Source: Saprospiraceae bacterium (GTDB lineage: Bacteria > Bacteroidota > Bacteroidia > Chitinophagales > Saprospiraceae). Taken from it: a stretch of DNA of 64,000 bases. The notes beneath the pieces are model-generated. The model made no database searches and was not told where the DNA came from. It worked only from the letters and a program-made list of their open reading frames with translations. The position numbers and the translations under genes were made by a program. Where the stretch lies: NCBI GenBank assembly GCA_016717655.1, contig JADKFC010000010.1, positions 62,001 through 126,000 of the forward strand. The letters run 5' to 3'. Numbering within the stretch: position 1 is the stretch's first letter; each line of letters starts with the position of its first letter. Below are positions 53,593-62,497 of the stretch, in pieces.

Positions 53593-54018
53593 ATGAAAGA
53601 AACTAACAAGAGGACATCGGTATTTGCCCAAACTTATTTTCATGGCACGAAAGCAGATTTGAAGGTTGGAGACATGATTGAGCTTGGCTATAACAGCAAT
53701 TACGGCGAAGGAAAATCAGCTAAATACATATTTTTAACTGCCACCCTGGATGCGGCCATTTGGGGGGCAGAACTGGCCCAGGGTGAGGGTAGCGGACGCA
53801 TTTATTGTGTAGAGCCTACCGGTCCTGTTGAAAACGATCCTGATCTTACGGATAAAAAATTTCCCGGTAATCCCACGATGTCTTATCGCTCTGAACACGC
53901 TTTCAGGGTAGTTGCGGAGGTCATTGGCTGGGAGGGGCATGCAACAGAACAGGTGATGGCCATGAAAGAGGGGCTAGCCCGACTCAAAGAGCAAGGGATC
54001 CGGTCGTTGAATGAATAG
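53593..54018 (+). CDS. arr: Rifampin ADP-ribosyltransferase
   Basis: 141 residues, the full length of Arr enzymes. Motifs: YFHGTKADLKVGDMIELGYN, SNYGEGKSAKYIFLTATLDA, AIWGAELAQGEGSGRIYCVE, LTDKKFPGNP and EVIGWEGHATEQVMAMK. Arr moves ADP-ribose from NAD+ to a hydroxyl of rifamycins and inactivates them in the cytoplasm. No integron or IS sequence is seen next to it, so it looks chromosomal here. Codon use is like its neighbours'. Confidence 0.95.
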   Translation: MKETNKRTSVFAQTYFHGTKADLKVGDMIELGYNSNYGEGKSAKYIFLTATLDAAIWGAELAQGEGSGRIYCVEPTGPVENDPDLTDKKFPGNPTMSYRSEHAFRVVAEVIGWEGHATEQVMAMKEGLARLKEQGIRSLNE

Positions 54019-54025
54019 GATGCGG

Positions 54026-54101
54026 CGAATAAAGCCCTTATTCGATGCAAAAAGTGCAACGAAAATATGAATTTCAATAAATAATACCTATATTCGTTGC
54101 A
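54026..54101 (+). promoter_or_regulatory. Two inverted repeats between arr and fic
   Basis: A perfect hairpin CGAATAA-AGCCC-TTATTCG at 54026-54044, just after the arr stop. A longer-range inverted repeat, TGCAACGAA at 54055-54063 with TTCGTTGCA at 54093-54101, ends 19 nt before the fic start codon. The second has operator-like form and may control fic; the first may end arr transcription (no T run). Confidence 0.5.
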
Positions 54102-54120
54102 GATAATGCGTTAAATAAGC

Positions 54121-55221
54121 ATGATTTACCTATATCAAAGAGAGGATTGGCCAAATTTCACATGGAAGGAGGATAAAATTATCAATCTTTTGGCCGAAGT
54201 CAGGAACTTGCAGGGTCGGATTTTGGGAAGAATGGAATCTTTGGGTTTTGAATTGCGACAAGAAGCAACTCTAGAAACAATCACCCTTGATGTATTGAAA
54301 TCAAGTGAAATTGAAGGAGAAATTCTGAATCCAGCACAAGTCCGGTCCTCCATAGCCAGAAGGATTGGGATGGAATTGGCTGGAGTCGTTCCATCAGATA
54401 GAGATGTAGATGGAATTGTTGAAATGATGATAGATGCTACACAAAATTGCTACGACCCCATTTCAGCAGAAAGATTATTCGATTGGCACGCAGCACTTTT
54501 TCCTACAGGTAGGAGCGGTTTGTACAAGATCAAGGTAGCCGACTGGCGTTTAGATGATGCAGGCCCAATGCAAGTAGTGTCTCGAACACTTGGTAAAGAG
54601 AAGATCCATTTTCAAGCACCTGATGCTATTTTGGTGGCAAATGAAATGAATCAATTTATTGATTGGTTCAATTCCCAATTAGAAATAGATGGTGTTTTGA
54701 AAGCAGCAGTTGCCCATTTGTGGTTTATAACCATCCACCCCTTTGCAGATGGAAACGGTCGAATTGCCAGAGCTTTAACCGATATGTTGCTGGCACGTGC
54801 CGACAGAAGTAAACAGCGATTTTATAGTATTTCTGCTCAAATTCGTACAGATAGGACTCCATATTATGAGATATTGGAACAAACCCAAAAAGGGCAAATG
54901 GACATCACTCTCTGGTTACTATGGTTTTTAAATTGTTTAAAAAGTGCTTTCTATTCGACCGATGCAGTTTTAGATAAAGTATTATTCAAAGCTGATTTTT
55001 GGAAAAAGAATATTGCAGTCTTAATGAATGAAAGACAGCAGAAGATGATCAATAAAATTCTGGATCATTTTGAAGGAAAACTAACCTCTGATAAGTGGGC
55101 AAAACTGTGCAAATGTTCTAAGGACACTGCTATCAGAGATATCAACGATTTAATTGAGAAAAATATATTGTGTAGGGAAGATGCAGGAGGCAGAAGTACT
55201 CATTACGTTTTAAATAATTGA
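54121..55221 (+). CDS. Fic-family AMPylating protein, class II inhibited
   Basis: 366 residues. The N-terminal DUF4172-type domain (YLYQREDWPNFTWKEDKIIN) carries the inhibitory motif SSEIEGE near residue 60. The Fic core has HPFADGNGRIARALTDML near 200, with all catalytic residues of HxFx(D/E)GNGRxxR. The C-terminus is a winged helix (LTSDKWAKLCKCSKDTAIRD). Fic enzymes transfer AMP to target hydroxyls. The inhibitory helix places it in class II, and such proteins often regulate themselves. A palindrome upstream may be its operator. Confidence 0.93.
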   Translation: MIYLYQREDWPNFTWKEDKIINLLAEVRNLQGRILGRMESLGFELRQEATLETITLDVLKSSEIEGEILNPAQVRSSIARRIGMELAGVVPSDRDVDGIVEMMIDATQNCYDPISAERLFDWHAALFPTGRSGLYKIKVADWRLDDAGPMQVVSRTLGKEKIHFQAPDAILVANEMNQFIDWFNSQLEIDGVLKAAVAHLWFITIHPFADGNGRIARALTDMLLARADRSKQRFYSISAQIRTDRTPYYEILEQTQKGQMDITLWLLWFLNCLKSAFYSTDAVLDKVLFKADFWKKNIAVLMNERQQKMINKILDHFEGKLTSDKWAKLCKCSKDTAIRDINDLIEKNILCREDAGGRSTHYVLNN

Positions 55222-55334
55222 AGCTATTCGAATCAACAGAATCACTAAAATAAAAAAGATGGGTTAGCTCCAAAAAATATAGTGACATCGAAGTCTTATT
55301 AAACAATAACGGCTCTCATTAAACCTTCCTCCCT

Positions 55335-55342
55335 TATTTTTG
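55335..55342 (+). promoter_or_regulatory. -7 box upstream of the alpha/beta hydrolase gene
   Basis: TATTTTTG fits TAnnTTTG 22 nt before the start codon. Confidence 0.5.
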
Positions 55343-55364
55343 TCTAATGTAAAATCAAGAAATT

Positions 55365-56624
55365 ATGAGACCTTCTTCACAGCTTACCCTGGCACTGATT
55401 TTTATGGTCGGCATGGCCGTTGCCCAGCCCTACAATGACCCCAATTTTCCAAAACCTACGTCTGGATATGGGTCGGATGGAAACTTTACCGTTGCGAAGC
55501 TGGAATACGATCACCCTTATTTTTCGGGTGAAACCATTGAGGTATTTTATCCCAAAGAAAAGGCTGGCAAGGTTCCTACTATCTTTTTCTGTCACGGTTA
55601 TGGTGGGGTCAATTCGCTTTACATCAATGGCATGATCCAGTTTTTAGCCAAAAAAGGATACGCCCTGGTTTATGTACCTTATCCCACTACTGGTGTAAGC
55701 ATTGAGGAGCGGTACGACATTTTAAGAGAAGGTTTCCGACACGCAGCCCGCAAATACCCGCAAATCATCGATACCACAAAAGTTGGCTTTATGGGCCACT
55801 CTTTTGGAGGAGGGGCTATGTTTGGAGTGAGTCATGCCTGCTTTACCCAAAACAACTGGGGAAGTGAGGGTCGGTTTTTGTTTTCAATGGCTCCCTGGTA
55901 TTCTTACCAGCTCACTCCGGAGCAACTCAGCAGCTTCCCAGACAATACCAAACTCCTTATGCACGTATACGAAGAAGATGTGCTCAACGACCACCGCATG
56001 GCCATCGACATCTTCAACAACATCAATATCGCTAAAGAAGAAAAAGACTACATCTACGTGCAGCCCGATACCATCAATGGCACCGTCTACCCTGCGGGTC
56101 ACAGCCTGCCAGGCACCTATGAGGTTTATGATGCCATGGACTACTATGCTTTTTACCGACTGCTGGATGCTATGTGCGATTACGTATTCAATGGCAATGC
56201 GGAAGCGAAAAAAACTGCCCTCGGCAATGGCAGTGCAGAGCAGGTGACCATGCCCGGCAATTTAAAACCCCTGCTGCAAAGCGATGAGCCAGGCCCTCTT
56301 TTTGATCAAAGCTTTTACGAGTTTCCCTGCGATGCCATCCTCAATCCCAGAAGAATGTTTTGTGGGCTAACCTCCACAACTGATGAAAAGACCAGTAGCA
56401 CTTTTATAATATACCCTAATCCTGCGCGAGATCACGTTACCCTATCCAACCTGCCTTCCCAAAACACAACCATTACGATTACAGGAATTCTGGGTCGAAA
56501 GATTCGAACTATGCACACTGAAGGAAAGACTACTATTGACATCGACATATCAGACTTTCGCAAAGGGATTTACCTTGTAACCGTGGATGGGATTAGTAAA
56601 AAAATGGTGGTTTCTCACCGATGA
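55365..56624 (+). CDS. Secreted alpha/beta hydrolase with T9SS sorting domain
   Basis: 419 residues: signal peptide (MRPSSQLTLALIFMVGMAVA), an alpha/beta-hydrolase domain with oxyanion region FFCHGYGG and nucleophile GHSFGGG near residue 145, and His likely in GHSLPGTYE. The C-terminal 75 residues form a type A T9SS sorting domain (IYPNPARDHVTLSNLPSQ, GRKIRTMHTEGKTTIDID, ...GIYLVTVDG). The protein would be exported across the outer membrane and either released or attached. Probably an esterase or lipase; substrate unknown. Confidence 0.87.
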   Translation: MRPSSQLTLALIFMVGMAVAQPYNDPNFPKPTSGYGSDGNFTVAKLEYDHPYFSGETIEVFYPKEKAGKVPTIFFCHGYGGVNSLYINGMIQFLAKKGYALVYVPYPTTGVSIEERYDILREGFRHAARKYPQIIDTTKVGFMGHSFGGGAMFGVSHACFTQNNWGSEGRFLFSMAPWYSYQLTPEQLSSFPDNTKLLMHVYEEDVLNDHRMAIDIFNNINIAKEEKDYIYVQPDTINGTVYPAGHSLPGTYEVYDAMDYYAFYRLLDAMCDYVFNGNAEAKKTALGNGSAEQVTMPGNLKPLLQSDEPGPLFDQSFYEFPCDAILNPRRMFCGLTSTTDEKTSSTFIIYPNPARDHVTLSNLPSQNTTITITGILGRKIRTMHTEGKTTIDIDISDFRKGIYLVTVDGISKKMVVSHR

Positions 56625-56945
56625 TGGATGTACCCTGATGAATTTACCAATGTAAGTGTACCAATGTACCAGTGTACCAGTGTAACAGTGTAACAATTTA
56701 CCTATGCACCTTGTAAAAACGAAACAAAATAACTATGCGCCTTAGTTGTGACTCAATGCTATATATCCATTTTCTATGCGAAATAAGAGAACATTTTTAG
56801 ATGAAAAACAAGAGCATCGGCAGGTATTAAAATAAGTGGCTCTTAAAAGTTATCTGCAATACAAGTTGAAATAATCCCATGCAATTGTTTATCTTGTGTA
56901 ACAATTAAATTAAAATTGGAATTAGAGAACTTAAAATGAAAATCT
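56625..56945. other. Intergenic with short AGTGTA(A/C)C repeats
   Basis: Between the hydrolase and ClC genes, five to six copies of a 9-10-nt unit (AATGTACC/AGTGTAACA) lie at 56649-56700. The rest has no gene. A 5-codon leader ATG-AAA-ATC-TTT-GAG-stop overlaps the ClC start. Confidence 0.6.
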
Positions 56946-58328
56946 TTGAGTAAGTTTGACATAATACAATGGGGTAGAAGTAAGCTTAAAGAAATATATG
57001 ATCGATCAATCGAGACCAATTCTCAAATTCGTATTCAGTTATTTCAATTTTTTCCTTTTTTAATTGCTTCTGTACTTACAGGTATCATGGCTTTTTTTTA
57101 CAGCAGGGTTTTTCACTATGCTGAATCGCTTTCATTTTATATTTATGAACAACACAAGGCCACCATATTTATTACTACCCCGCTGGCCTTTGTCATTTCC
57201 TGGTGGTTGGTGCATGTTTATGCCAAATTTGCGAGAGGAAGTGGTATTCCGCAAGTCATGGCTGCGATCGAATTAACGCAACCCGCAAAAAAACATTTGA
57301 TTCCTCTTTTTATTAGTCCACGAATTATATTCATCAAAATTATTTCAAGTGCCATAAAGGTCGTAGGTGGAGGCATTGTGGGAAGAGAAGGTCCAACCAT
57401 ACAAATTTCCAGTTCGATCTTTAATCAGGTGTACAAAAGATTGCCCAACTGGTGGCAGCCCATTTCGCAAAAAAACATTCTGCTTGCCGGTGCTTCATCC
57501 GGTCTTGCTGCGGCATTTAATACTCCCTTAGGTGGAATCATATTTGCCATAGAAGAATTGTCAAAATTTCATATTCGTTATTATCGTTATCCTTTATTTA
57601 TAGCTGTAATTATTGCTGGATTGACAGCTCAGGGACTAGGAGGACCATATCTTTACCTTGGCCACCCTAAAACAAATTTTAGCGGAATGCTGATTTATGC
57701 TGGTATATTGATTACTGGCATACTCAGCGGATATCTGGGCGCTTGGATGTGTTCATTTATGCTGCGTTTTATGAATTTTGTCAACAGACAAAAAAAGAGA
57801 ATGCAACAATTGTCTATAGTATTGTGTTGCGCATTGGTGGTAGCTGTAATAATTTATTTTTTTGGAACAGAGGCAATGGGATCCGGAAAATCAATTATGG
57901 AACGAACCTTGTTTACCGACCAGAAAAAAGTAGAATGGTACCTGCCTCTCATTAGGATTGTAGGTTTGGTATTTTCTTTTTCTTTTGGTGGGGCCGGTGG
58001 TGTATTTGCTCCTTCCTTAAGCATCGGTGCCAGTATTGGTGCCGTTGTATCGGATCTCTTACGACTTACAGAAGGGAATGCCAATTTGCTAATTTTGGTT
58101 GGGATGACGGGATTTCTTACTTCTGTTACCAGAGCACCCTTTATATCAGCCATCATTATATTTGAAATGACAGATCGCCACTCTATTATCTTTTACTTAC
58201 TTTTTGGAGCCGTAATCTCAAATATTATAGCCAGTATTTCGAGTCGAAAATCGTTTTATGATGCCATCAAGGAATCTTATCTAAAAGAAGTTGGTGAGGC
58301 AGAAGAGCGAACAGTTGTTAAAAGTTGA
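56946..58328 (+). CDS. ClC-family chloride channel/transporter
   Basis: 460 residues with 10 or more helices. The selectivity motifs are GSGIPQVMAA (near 95), GREGPTIQIS (gating Glu, near 145) and GGAGGVFAPSLSIGA (near 345), followed by a YF-type region. No CBS domains. It moves Cl-, possibly in exchange for H+. The start is TTG 56946. An ATG at 56936 is out of frame by one; if one T were removed from TTTG it would join as MKILSKFD, so the true start may be disturbed. Confidence 0.93.
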   Translation: MSKFDIIQWGRSKLKEIYDRSIETNSQIRIQLFQFFPFLIASVLTGIMAFFYSRVFHYAESLSFYIYEQHKATIFITTPLAFVISWWLVHVYAKFARGSGIPQVMAAIELTQPAKKHLIPLFISPRIIFIKIISSAIKVVGGGIVGREGPTIQISSSIFNQVYKRLPNWWQPISQKNILLAGASSGLAAAFNTPLGGIIFAIEELSKFHIRYYRYPLFIAVIIAGLTAQGLGGPYLYLGHPKTNFSGMLIYAGILITGILSGYLGAWMCSFMLRFMNFVNRQKKRMQQLSIVLCCALVVAVIIYFFGTEAMGSGKSIMERTLFTDQKKVEWYLPLIRIVGLVFSFSFGGAGGVFAPSLSIGASIGAVVSDLLRLTEGNANLLILVGMTGFLTSVTRAPFISAIIIFEMTDRHSIIFYLLFGAVISNIIASISSRKSFYDAIKESYLKEVGEAEERTVVKS

Positions 58329-58497
58329 TTTGAGATAAAGTAAGAATTATTATTTACTGACTAATGATGTTGAGTTGCAATGCACATCCTCAATTCTACC
58401 GTTTGTAGGGACAAGGATTGTCGTTACTTGACAAAGTGACCTGGGTTACACACCCTTCAGAATAAAGAGCCCATCTTTAGCTTTCAATTCAAAAACC

Positions 58498-60108
58498 ATG
58501 GTCAGATCTATAGTTTATATTTTGTTATTTGTTGTATTGCCAATGGCAGCACAGGAGCTTCCATTTTCGGTTAAGTTAAACGCGGTGGAGATAAACGGGA
58601 TGGGAGGTATCCAGTCTTTTGCCTTTGGTCAACACGATGGAAAATGGTTGATTGCAGGTGGCAGATTGGATGGTTTACACAGGCGGCAGCCCTTTGCTTC
58701 CTTTGATTTGGCGGGACATAACAACCAATTAATAGTAATTGACCCAATCGAAAAAAAATTCTGGAAAGCATCCTTGCTTGGTTTGCCTGCTGAAATTCAG
58801 GAGCAGTTGTCTTCCACCAACATGGAGTTTATTCAGGAGGGTAACATGCTCTATTGTTTAGGTGGTTACGGTTACAGTCAACTGCAGCAGGATCACACCA
58901 CCTTCGCTAAAATCACGGCCATTCAGGTGGCAGAAACCATCAAGGCCATATCAGAAGGCCAACCTTTTGATTCCTACATAAGGCAATACAACGAGCCAAT
59001 ATTTCAAGTATGTGGCGGGCATTTGCATAAAATCAACGAAACTTATTATTTGTTGGGTGGTCAGAAGTTTATTGGTAGATACAACCCCATGGGGCCCGAT
59101 CACGGGCCAGGATTTATACAAGAGTACACCAATGAGATTCGAAAATTTAATTTAATTGATGACGGCTTAAACCTCAACATAGAGCACCTGTCGGCGTATA
59201 AGGACGTAGAAAATCTGCACCGAAGAGACTACAATGCCAAAGAACAAATTATGCCAGATGGAACGGAAGGCATTACAATGTTTTCTGGTGTTTTCAGGTC
59301 CGACGCTGATCTTCCTTATCTCAACGCAGTCAATGTAGATGCAAGTGGTTATTCGGTCAATGATTCCTTTCAACAGCTATTTAACCATTATCACTGTGCT
59401 ACCATGCCCGTCTATAATGCAGTAAATAATGAAATGCACACTGTATTTTTTGGCGGTATTGCGCAATACTATATGGAAAATGGACAAATTGTAAAAGACG
59501 ACAATGTACCTTTTGTAAAAACCATTGCAGGAGTAACACGACATGCCAACGGACAAATGAAGGAATTTGTATTCCCGGTTACTATGCCTGCCCTTTTAGG
59601 TGCCGGTTCTGAATTTATTCCCGGGCAAGATGTGGCTACCTATCAAAATGGTGTTATCAAAGCAAACGAACTGGAGAAGGACACCACTACAGTTGGGTTT
59701 ATTTTTGGGGGCATCAGCAGTTCCGCGCCTAATATTTTTTTTGTCAACGATGGCAGCCAGAGTGTGGCGAGTACTACAATATTTGAGGTACAAATGATAA
59801 AAAATAAAACAAGCACTACCCAGCAGCCATTGCAAACAAACAAGACATTGTATGACTTGCAGCTTTCACCCAATCCTGGCTCGGGCAGTTACCAAATAAA
59901 ATTTAAACTGAGACAATCCGGAAGTGTAGACCTAAAGTTACAAGACCTTGGAGGAAGATTGGTAGATGAGAAATCAAACCTACCTGGCATAAGTGGAGAA
60001 AACAGACTGCATTATGAGGTACCCGGCCAACTCGCTAATGGGAGTTATTTATTGAGTGTAACATGCAACGATGTGACCATCCATGTAAAGCTGGTTTTGA
60101 GTCACTAA
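58498..60108 (+). CDS. Kelch-like secreted protein with T9SS sorting domain
   Basis: 536 residues: signal peptide (MVRSIVYILLFVVLPMAAQE), a beta-propeller-like body with Kelch-style strands (WLIAGGRLDGLHRRQPF, MLYCLGGYGYSQLQQDH, TYYLLGGQKFIGRYNPMG, HTVFFGGIAQYY, VGFIFGGISS) and a type A T9SS tail (LQLSPNPGSGSYQIKFKL, LQDLGGRLVDEKSN, NGSYLLSVTCND). A surface or secreted protein; role unknown. A GTAGGGACAAGG fragment, similar to the palindromic repeats at 6.8 kb, lies upstream at 58405. Confidence 0.85.
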   Translation: MVRSIVYILLFVVLPMAAQELPFSVKLNAVEINGMGGIQSFAFGQHDGKWLIAGGRLDGLHRRQPFASFDLAGHNNQLIVIDPIEKKFWKASLLGLPAEIQEQLSSTNMEFIQEGNMLYCLGGYGYSQLQQDHTTFAKITAIQVAETIKAISEGQPFDSYIRQYNEPIFQVCGGHLHKINETYYLLGGQKFIGRYNPMGPDHGPGFIQEYTNEIRKFNLIDDGLNLNIEHLSAYKDVENLHRRDYNAKEQIMPDGTEGITMFSGVFRSDADLPYLNAVNVDASGYSVNDSFQQLFNHYHCATMPVYNAVNNEMHTVFFGGIAQYYMENGQIVKDDNVPFVKTIAGVTRHANGQMKEFVFPVTMPALLGAGSEFIPGQDVATYQNGVIKANELEKDTTTVGFIFGGISSSAPNIFFVNDGSQSVASTTIFEVQMIKNKTSTTQQPLQTNKTLYDLQLSPNPGSGSYQIKFKLRQSGSVDLKLQDLGGRLVDEKSNLPGISGENRLHYEVPGQLANGSYLLSVTCNDVTIHVKLVLSH

Positions 60109-60249
60109 GAGATAGAAGTAAGGAGGCTATCGGAGTTAGTTTTTGGATTCAAGATTGTGACCAAACAAGAATTGCATTCGTTGGGCCTCCAACTATTATC
60201 AATGCACCAAAGTGATGAAATAAGACAACACATTATTCAGGTTTTTTAG

Positions 60250-60279
60250 TTGCCAACTACAATTTACTGTGTATATTTG
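60250..60279 (+). promoter_or_regulatory. Promoter of the methyltransferase-like gene
   Basis: TTG at 60250-60252, 19 nt, TATATTTG at 60272-60279. The gene's TTG start codon is only 18 nt downstream, leaving almost no leader. Confidence 0.7.
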
Positions 60280-60296
60280 GTTTCAAACCAGTAACA

Positions 60297-61142
60297 TTGA
60301 AAAACCTTGCCTATATTTTTCAGGCGCTCTTAATTTCTGTTTGGTGGCTAGTCATGTTGCTCGACGATGCGTTTAGGGACGCCTTTTCATATAAGAGTGC
60401 TGATGAGCATTTGATGTCATTTTTTATATTTCCTGATTTTATAGTACTGGTTTTATTGTCATTGATCAGGTCATATAAAAGGCAAAATTGGATCGAGTAT
60501 GTTATACTTGGTGGTTTTGCCTATGCCAGCCTGTTTTGTCTTGCATTAACTATAGTTACGAAAAGTGGATTCCTTCCAACAGGTACGATGCTATTGGGTT
60601 TGGGCTTTAATGTATTTATTGTTTTTTCCGATCAATTATTTGTTGAATCACGACACAGCGATAAAAGGATCAATGCCCTAAAAACATTTGTGCAGATTGT
60701 CCTGATTTGGACGCTCACCTTGTTTGTGATCCCATCTTTATTATTAAATGCAGCAGGTAAAAAAGTTGAGTTAAATTTTGATTATTTACAAATAGGATCA
60801 GCTCTGCTTTTCATTTTATTTTCTTCATTAGGCTTGTACAGCTCCTATCATTTGGTAAAATATGGCAGTGGTACTCCGCTGCCTTTGGATCAAACACAAA
60901 AATTGGTGATCAGCGGACCGTATGGGCATGTAAGAAATCCGATGGCGGTAGCCGGAATTGGTCAGGGTTTGGCGGTGAGTTTATTCAGTGGTTCTTACAT
61001 TGTTTTGTTTTACGTCTTGTTAGGCGCATTTGTCTGGCATTGGTTTGTAAGACCGATGGAAGAGGAGGATATGTACAAAAGGTTTGGAACACCCTACGAT
61101 CAATATAAGAAGTCGGTAAGATGTTGGATTCCCAGGTGTTGA
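60297..61142 (+). CDS. Isoprenylcysteine carboxyl methyltransferase-like membrane protein
   Basis: 281 residues from a TTG (KNLAYIFQALLISVWWLVML) with about seven helices. The C-terminal third is the ICMT/PEMT domain: LVISGPYGHVRNPMAVAGIG (HxRNP type) and the MEEEDMYKRFGTPYDQYKKS tail with the EE and Y residues that bind AdoMet. The family methylates small membrane-associated compounds or peptides. Substrate unknown. Confidence 0.85.
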   Translation: MKNLAYIFQALLISVWWLVMLLDDAFRDAFSYKSADEHLMSFFIFPDFIVLVLLSLIRSYKRQNWIEYVILGGFAYASLFCLALTIVTKSGFLPTGTMLLGLGFNVFIVFSDQLFVESRHSDKRINALKTFVQIVLIWTLTLFVIPSLLLNAAGKKVELNFDYLQIGSALLFILFSSLGLYSSYHLVKYGSGTPLPLDQTQKLVISGPYGHVRNPMAVAGIGQGLAVSLFSGSYIVLFYVLLGAFVWHWFVRPMEEEDMYKRFGTPYDQYKKSVRCWIPRC

Positions 61143-61254
61143 TTTTTTTGCACCTTGTTTTTGGGCTTTCAGGATTTTGATCGGTAATCATCATTACTTC
61201 AAAGTTTTCACACAATTGTCAGAAAGCCCTTATCTTGTCTTAAATTTCAGCGTA

Positions 61255-61665
61255 ATGAAGACAAGATTGTGGAATATATTTTTGCTCATTTTAGTGTTGG
61301 GCACGATCTCATGTAGTTCTACTAAAAAGGGGCAAAAAGAAAATGAGGGCATTGAAAACTTTGATCAGTTTTACAACCGCTTCCACAGCGATGAGGGCTT
61401 TCAGATGTCGAGAATCCGTTTTCCCATTGAAGGGTTAAATATCGACGGCAATAAGACCACCACCTGGAATAAAAACAACTGGGATGTGCTCACTGTGCGC
61501 ATCTTTGATGTAGACAAAAAGAAATTTAAAACTACCCACAAAAAGACTGAAAACAGTTTTGAACAAAAGGTGTGGATAGAAGACTCCGGGTTTTTGGCCG
61601 AGCATAAATTTAAATTGATAGGAAAAAAATGGTACTTGGTCTATGCGTATGACCAAAACCTGTAA
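61255..61665 (+). CDS. DUF4348-like lipoprotein
   Basis: 136 residues from the ATG at 61255; the upstream frame to 61177 is not conserved in character. Lipoprotein signal MKTRLWNIFLLILVLGTISC-SS. The mature part FDQFYNRFHSDEGFQMSRIR, FPIEGLNIDG, TWNKNNWDVLTVRIFD and FKLIGKKWYLVYAYDQ fits DUF4348. Function unknown; probably a periplasmic or outer-membrane lipoprotein. Confidence 0.85.
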   Translation: MKTRLWNIFLLILVLGTISCSSTKKGQKENEGIENFDQFYNRFHSDEGFQMSRIRFPIEGLNIDGNKTTTWNKNNWDVLTVRIFDVDKKKFKTTHKKTENSFEQKVWIEDSGFLAEHKFKLIGKKWYLVYAYDQNL

Positions 61666-61673
61666 CAACCGCC

Positions 61674-61704
61674 ATCAATGGTTTACATTTGTTGAACCAT
61701 TGAT
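61674..61704. other. Perfect 10-bp inverted repeat
   Basis: ATCAATGGTT and AACCATTGAT around an 11-nt loop, between the lipoprotein and the next gene. No T run follows. It may stop transcription or act as an operator for the gene starting at 61713. Confidence 0.55.
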
Positions 61705-61712
61705 CTGTATAA

Positions 61713-62316
61713 ATGTCAAAATACAATAAATCTGCTATTACCATTTGCCTGTTTTTAGGTATCATTTTGTTTTACCTGGCCACCCTCCACTATCCCGGGG
61801 GATCCAATTGGAATAAAAATTCTATCGGCTTTGACTGGCGCTACAACTACATCACCAATTTGTTCAATCCTATTGCGGTAAACGGAGACAGCAATGGGTC
61901 TGTGCCTTGGGCCATTGCCGCTATGGCCTTGCTCTGCACGGGTTTTGCCTTGTTTTTTTGTTGACACTGCGCAAAAAATCACAACACCCTCTTCCTCCAG
62001 AATTATCAAGTGGGGGGGTATGCTGTCTATGTTGTTTGCCTTTTTGGCAGTCACGCCCTGGCACGACCTTATGGTTACTGTTTCCAATGTACTGGTGATG
62101 CTCAGTCTCTTTTACGTCACGGTCCACCTGTTTAAATCAAAATTGTTTGTTTACGGTTTCCTAAGTGCTTTATGTCTCTCCTTCATCTATTTGGGGTCCA
62201 TAATGTACTATACCCAACTCTGGCTTGATTGGTTGCCGGTGGTCCAAAAGACTGTTTTTGTTTTAAAGATTGTTTTAATCTTGTCTTTGACCTGGGGTCC
62301 TACTACTATGAGGTAA
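61713..62316 (+). pseudogene. DUF998-type membrane protein, frameshifted
   Basis: From ATG 61713: MSKYNKSAITICLFLGIILF, then FDWRYNYITNLFNPIAVNGD and four helices up to GFALFF, where eight T near 61955 add one base too many and the frame ends in C-stop. The other frame continues VDTAQKITTPSSSRIIKWGG and MLSMLFAFLAVTPWHDLM to 62316. About 200 residues when repaired, typical of six-helix DUF998 proteins. The lesion is in a homopolymer. Confidence 0.8.
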
Positions 62317-62497
62317 TATCCGACAACGTGGTATTTTGCAATAAGGATGCATCTAGATTGATATGAACAAAATGATGCAACAACTTATTTTTGCTATTGA
62401 AGGCTAAAGAAAAATTGTTTTTGGTTAGCAAATGCAAATATGCAAGCCCTGCCCATTTTCCAAATAATCCTATCTTAGCCTTTCAAAACATTTTGTA

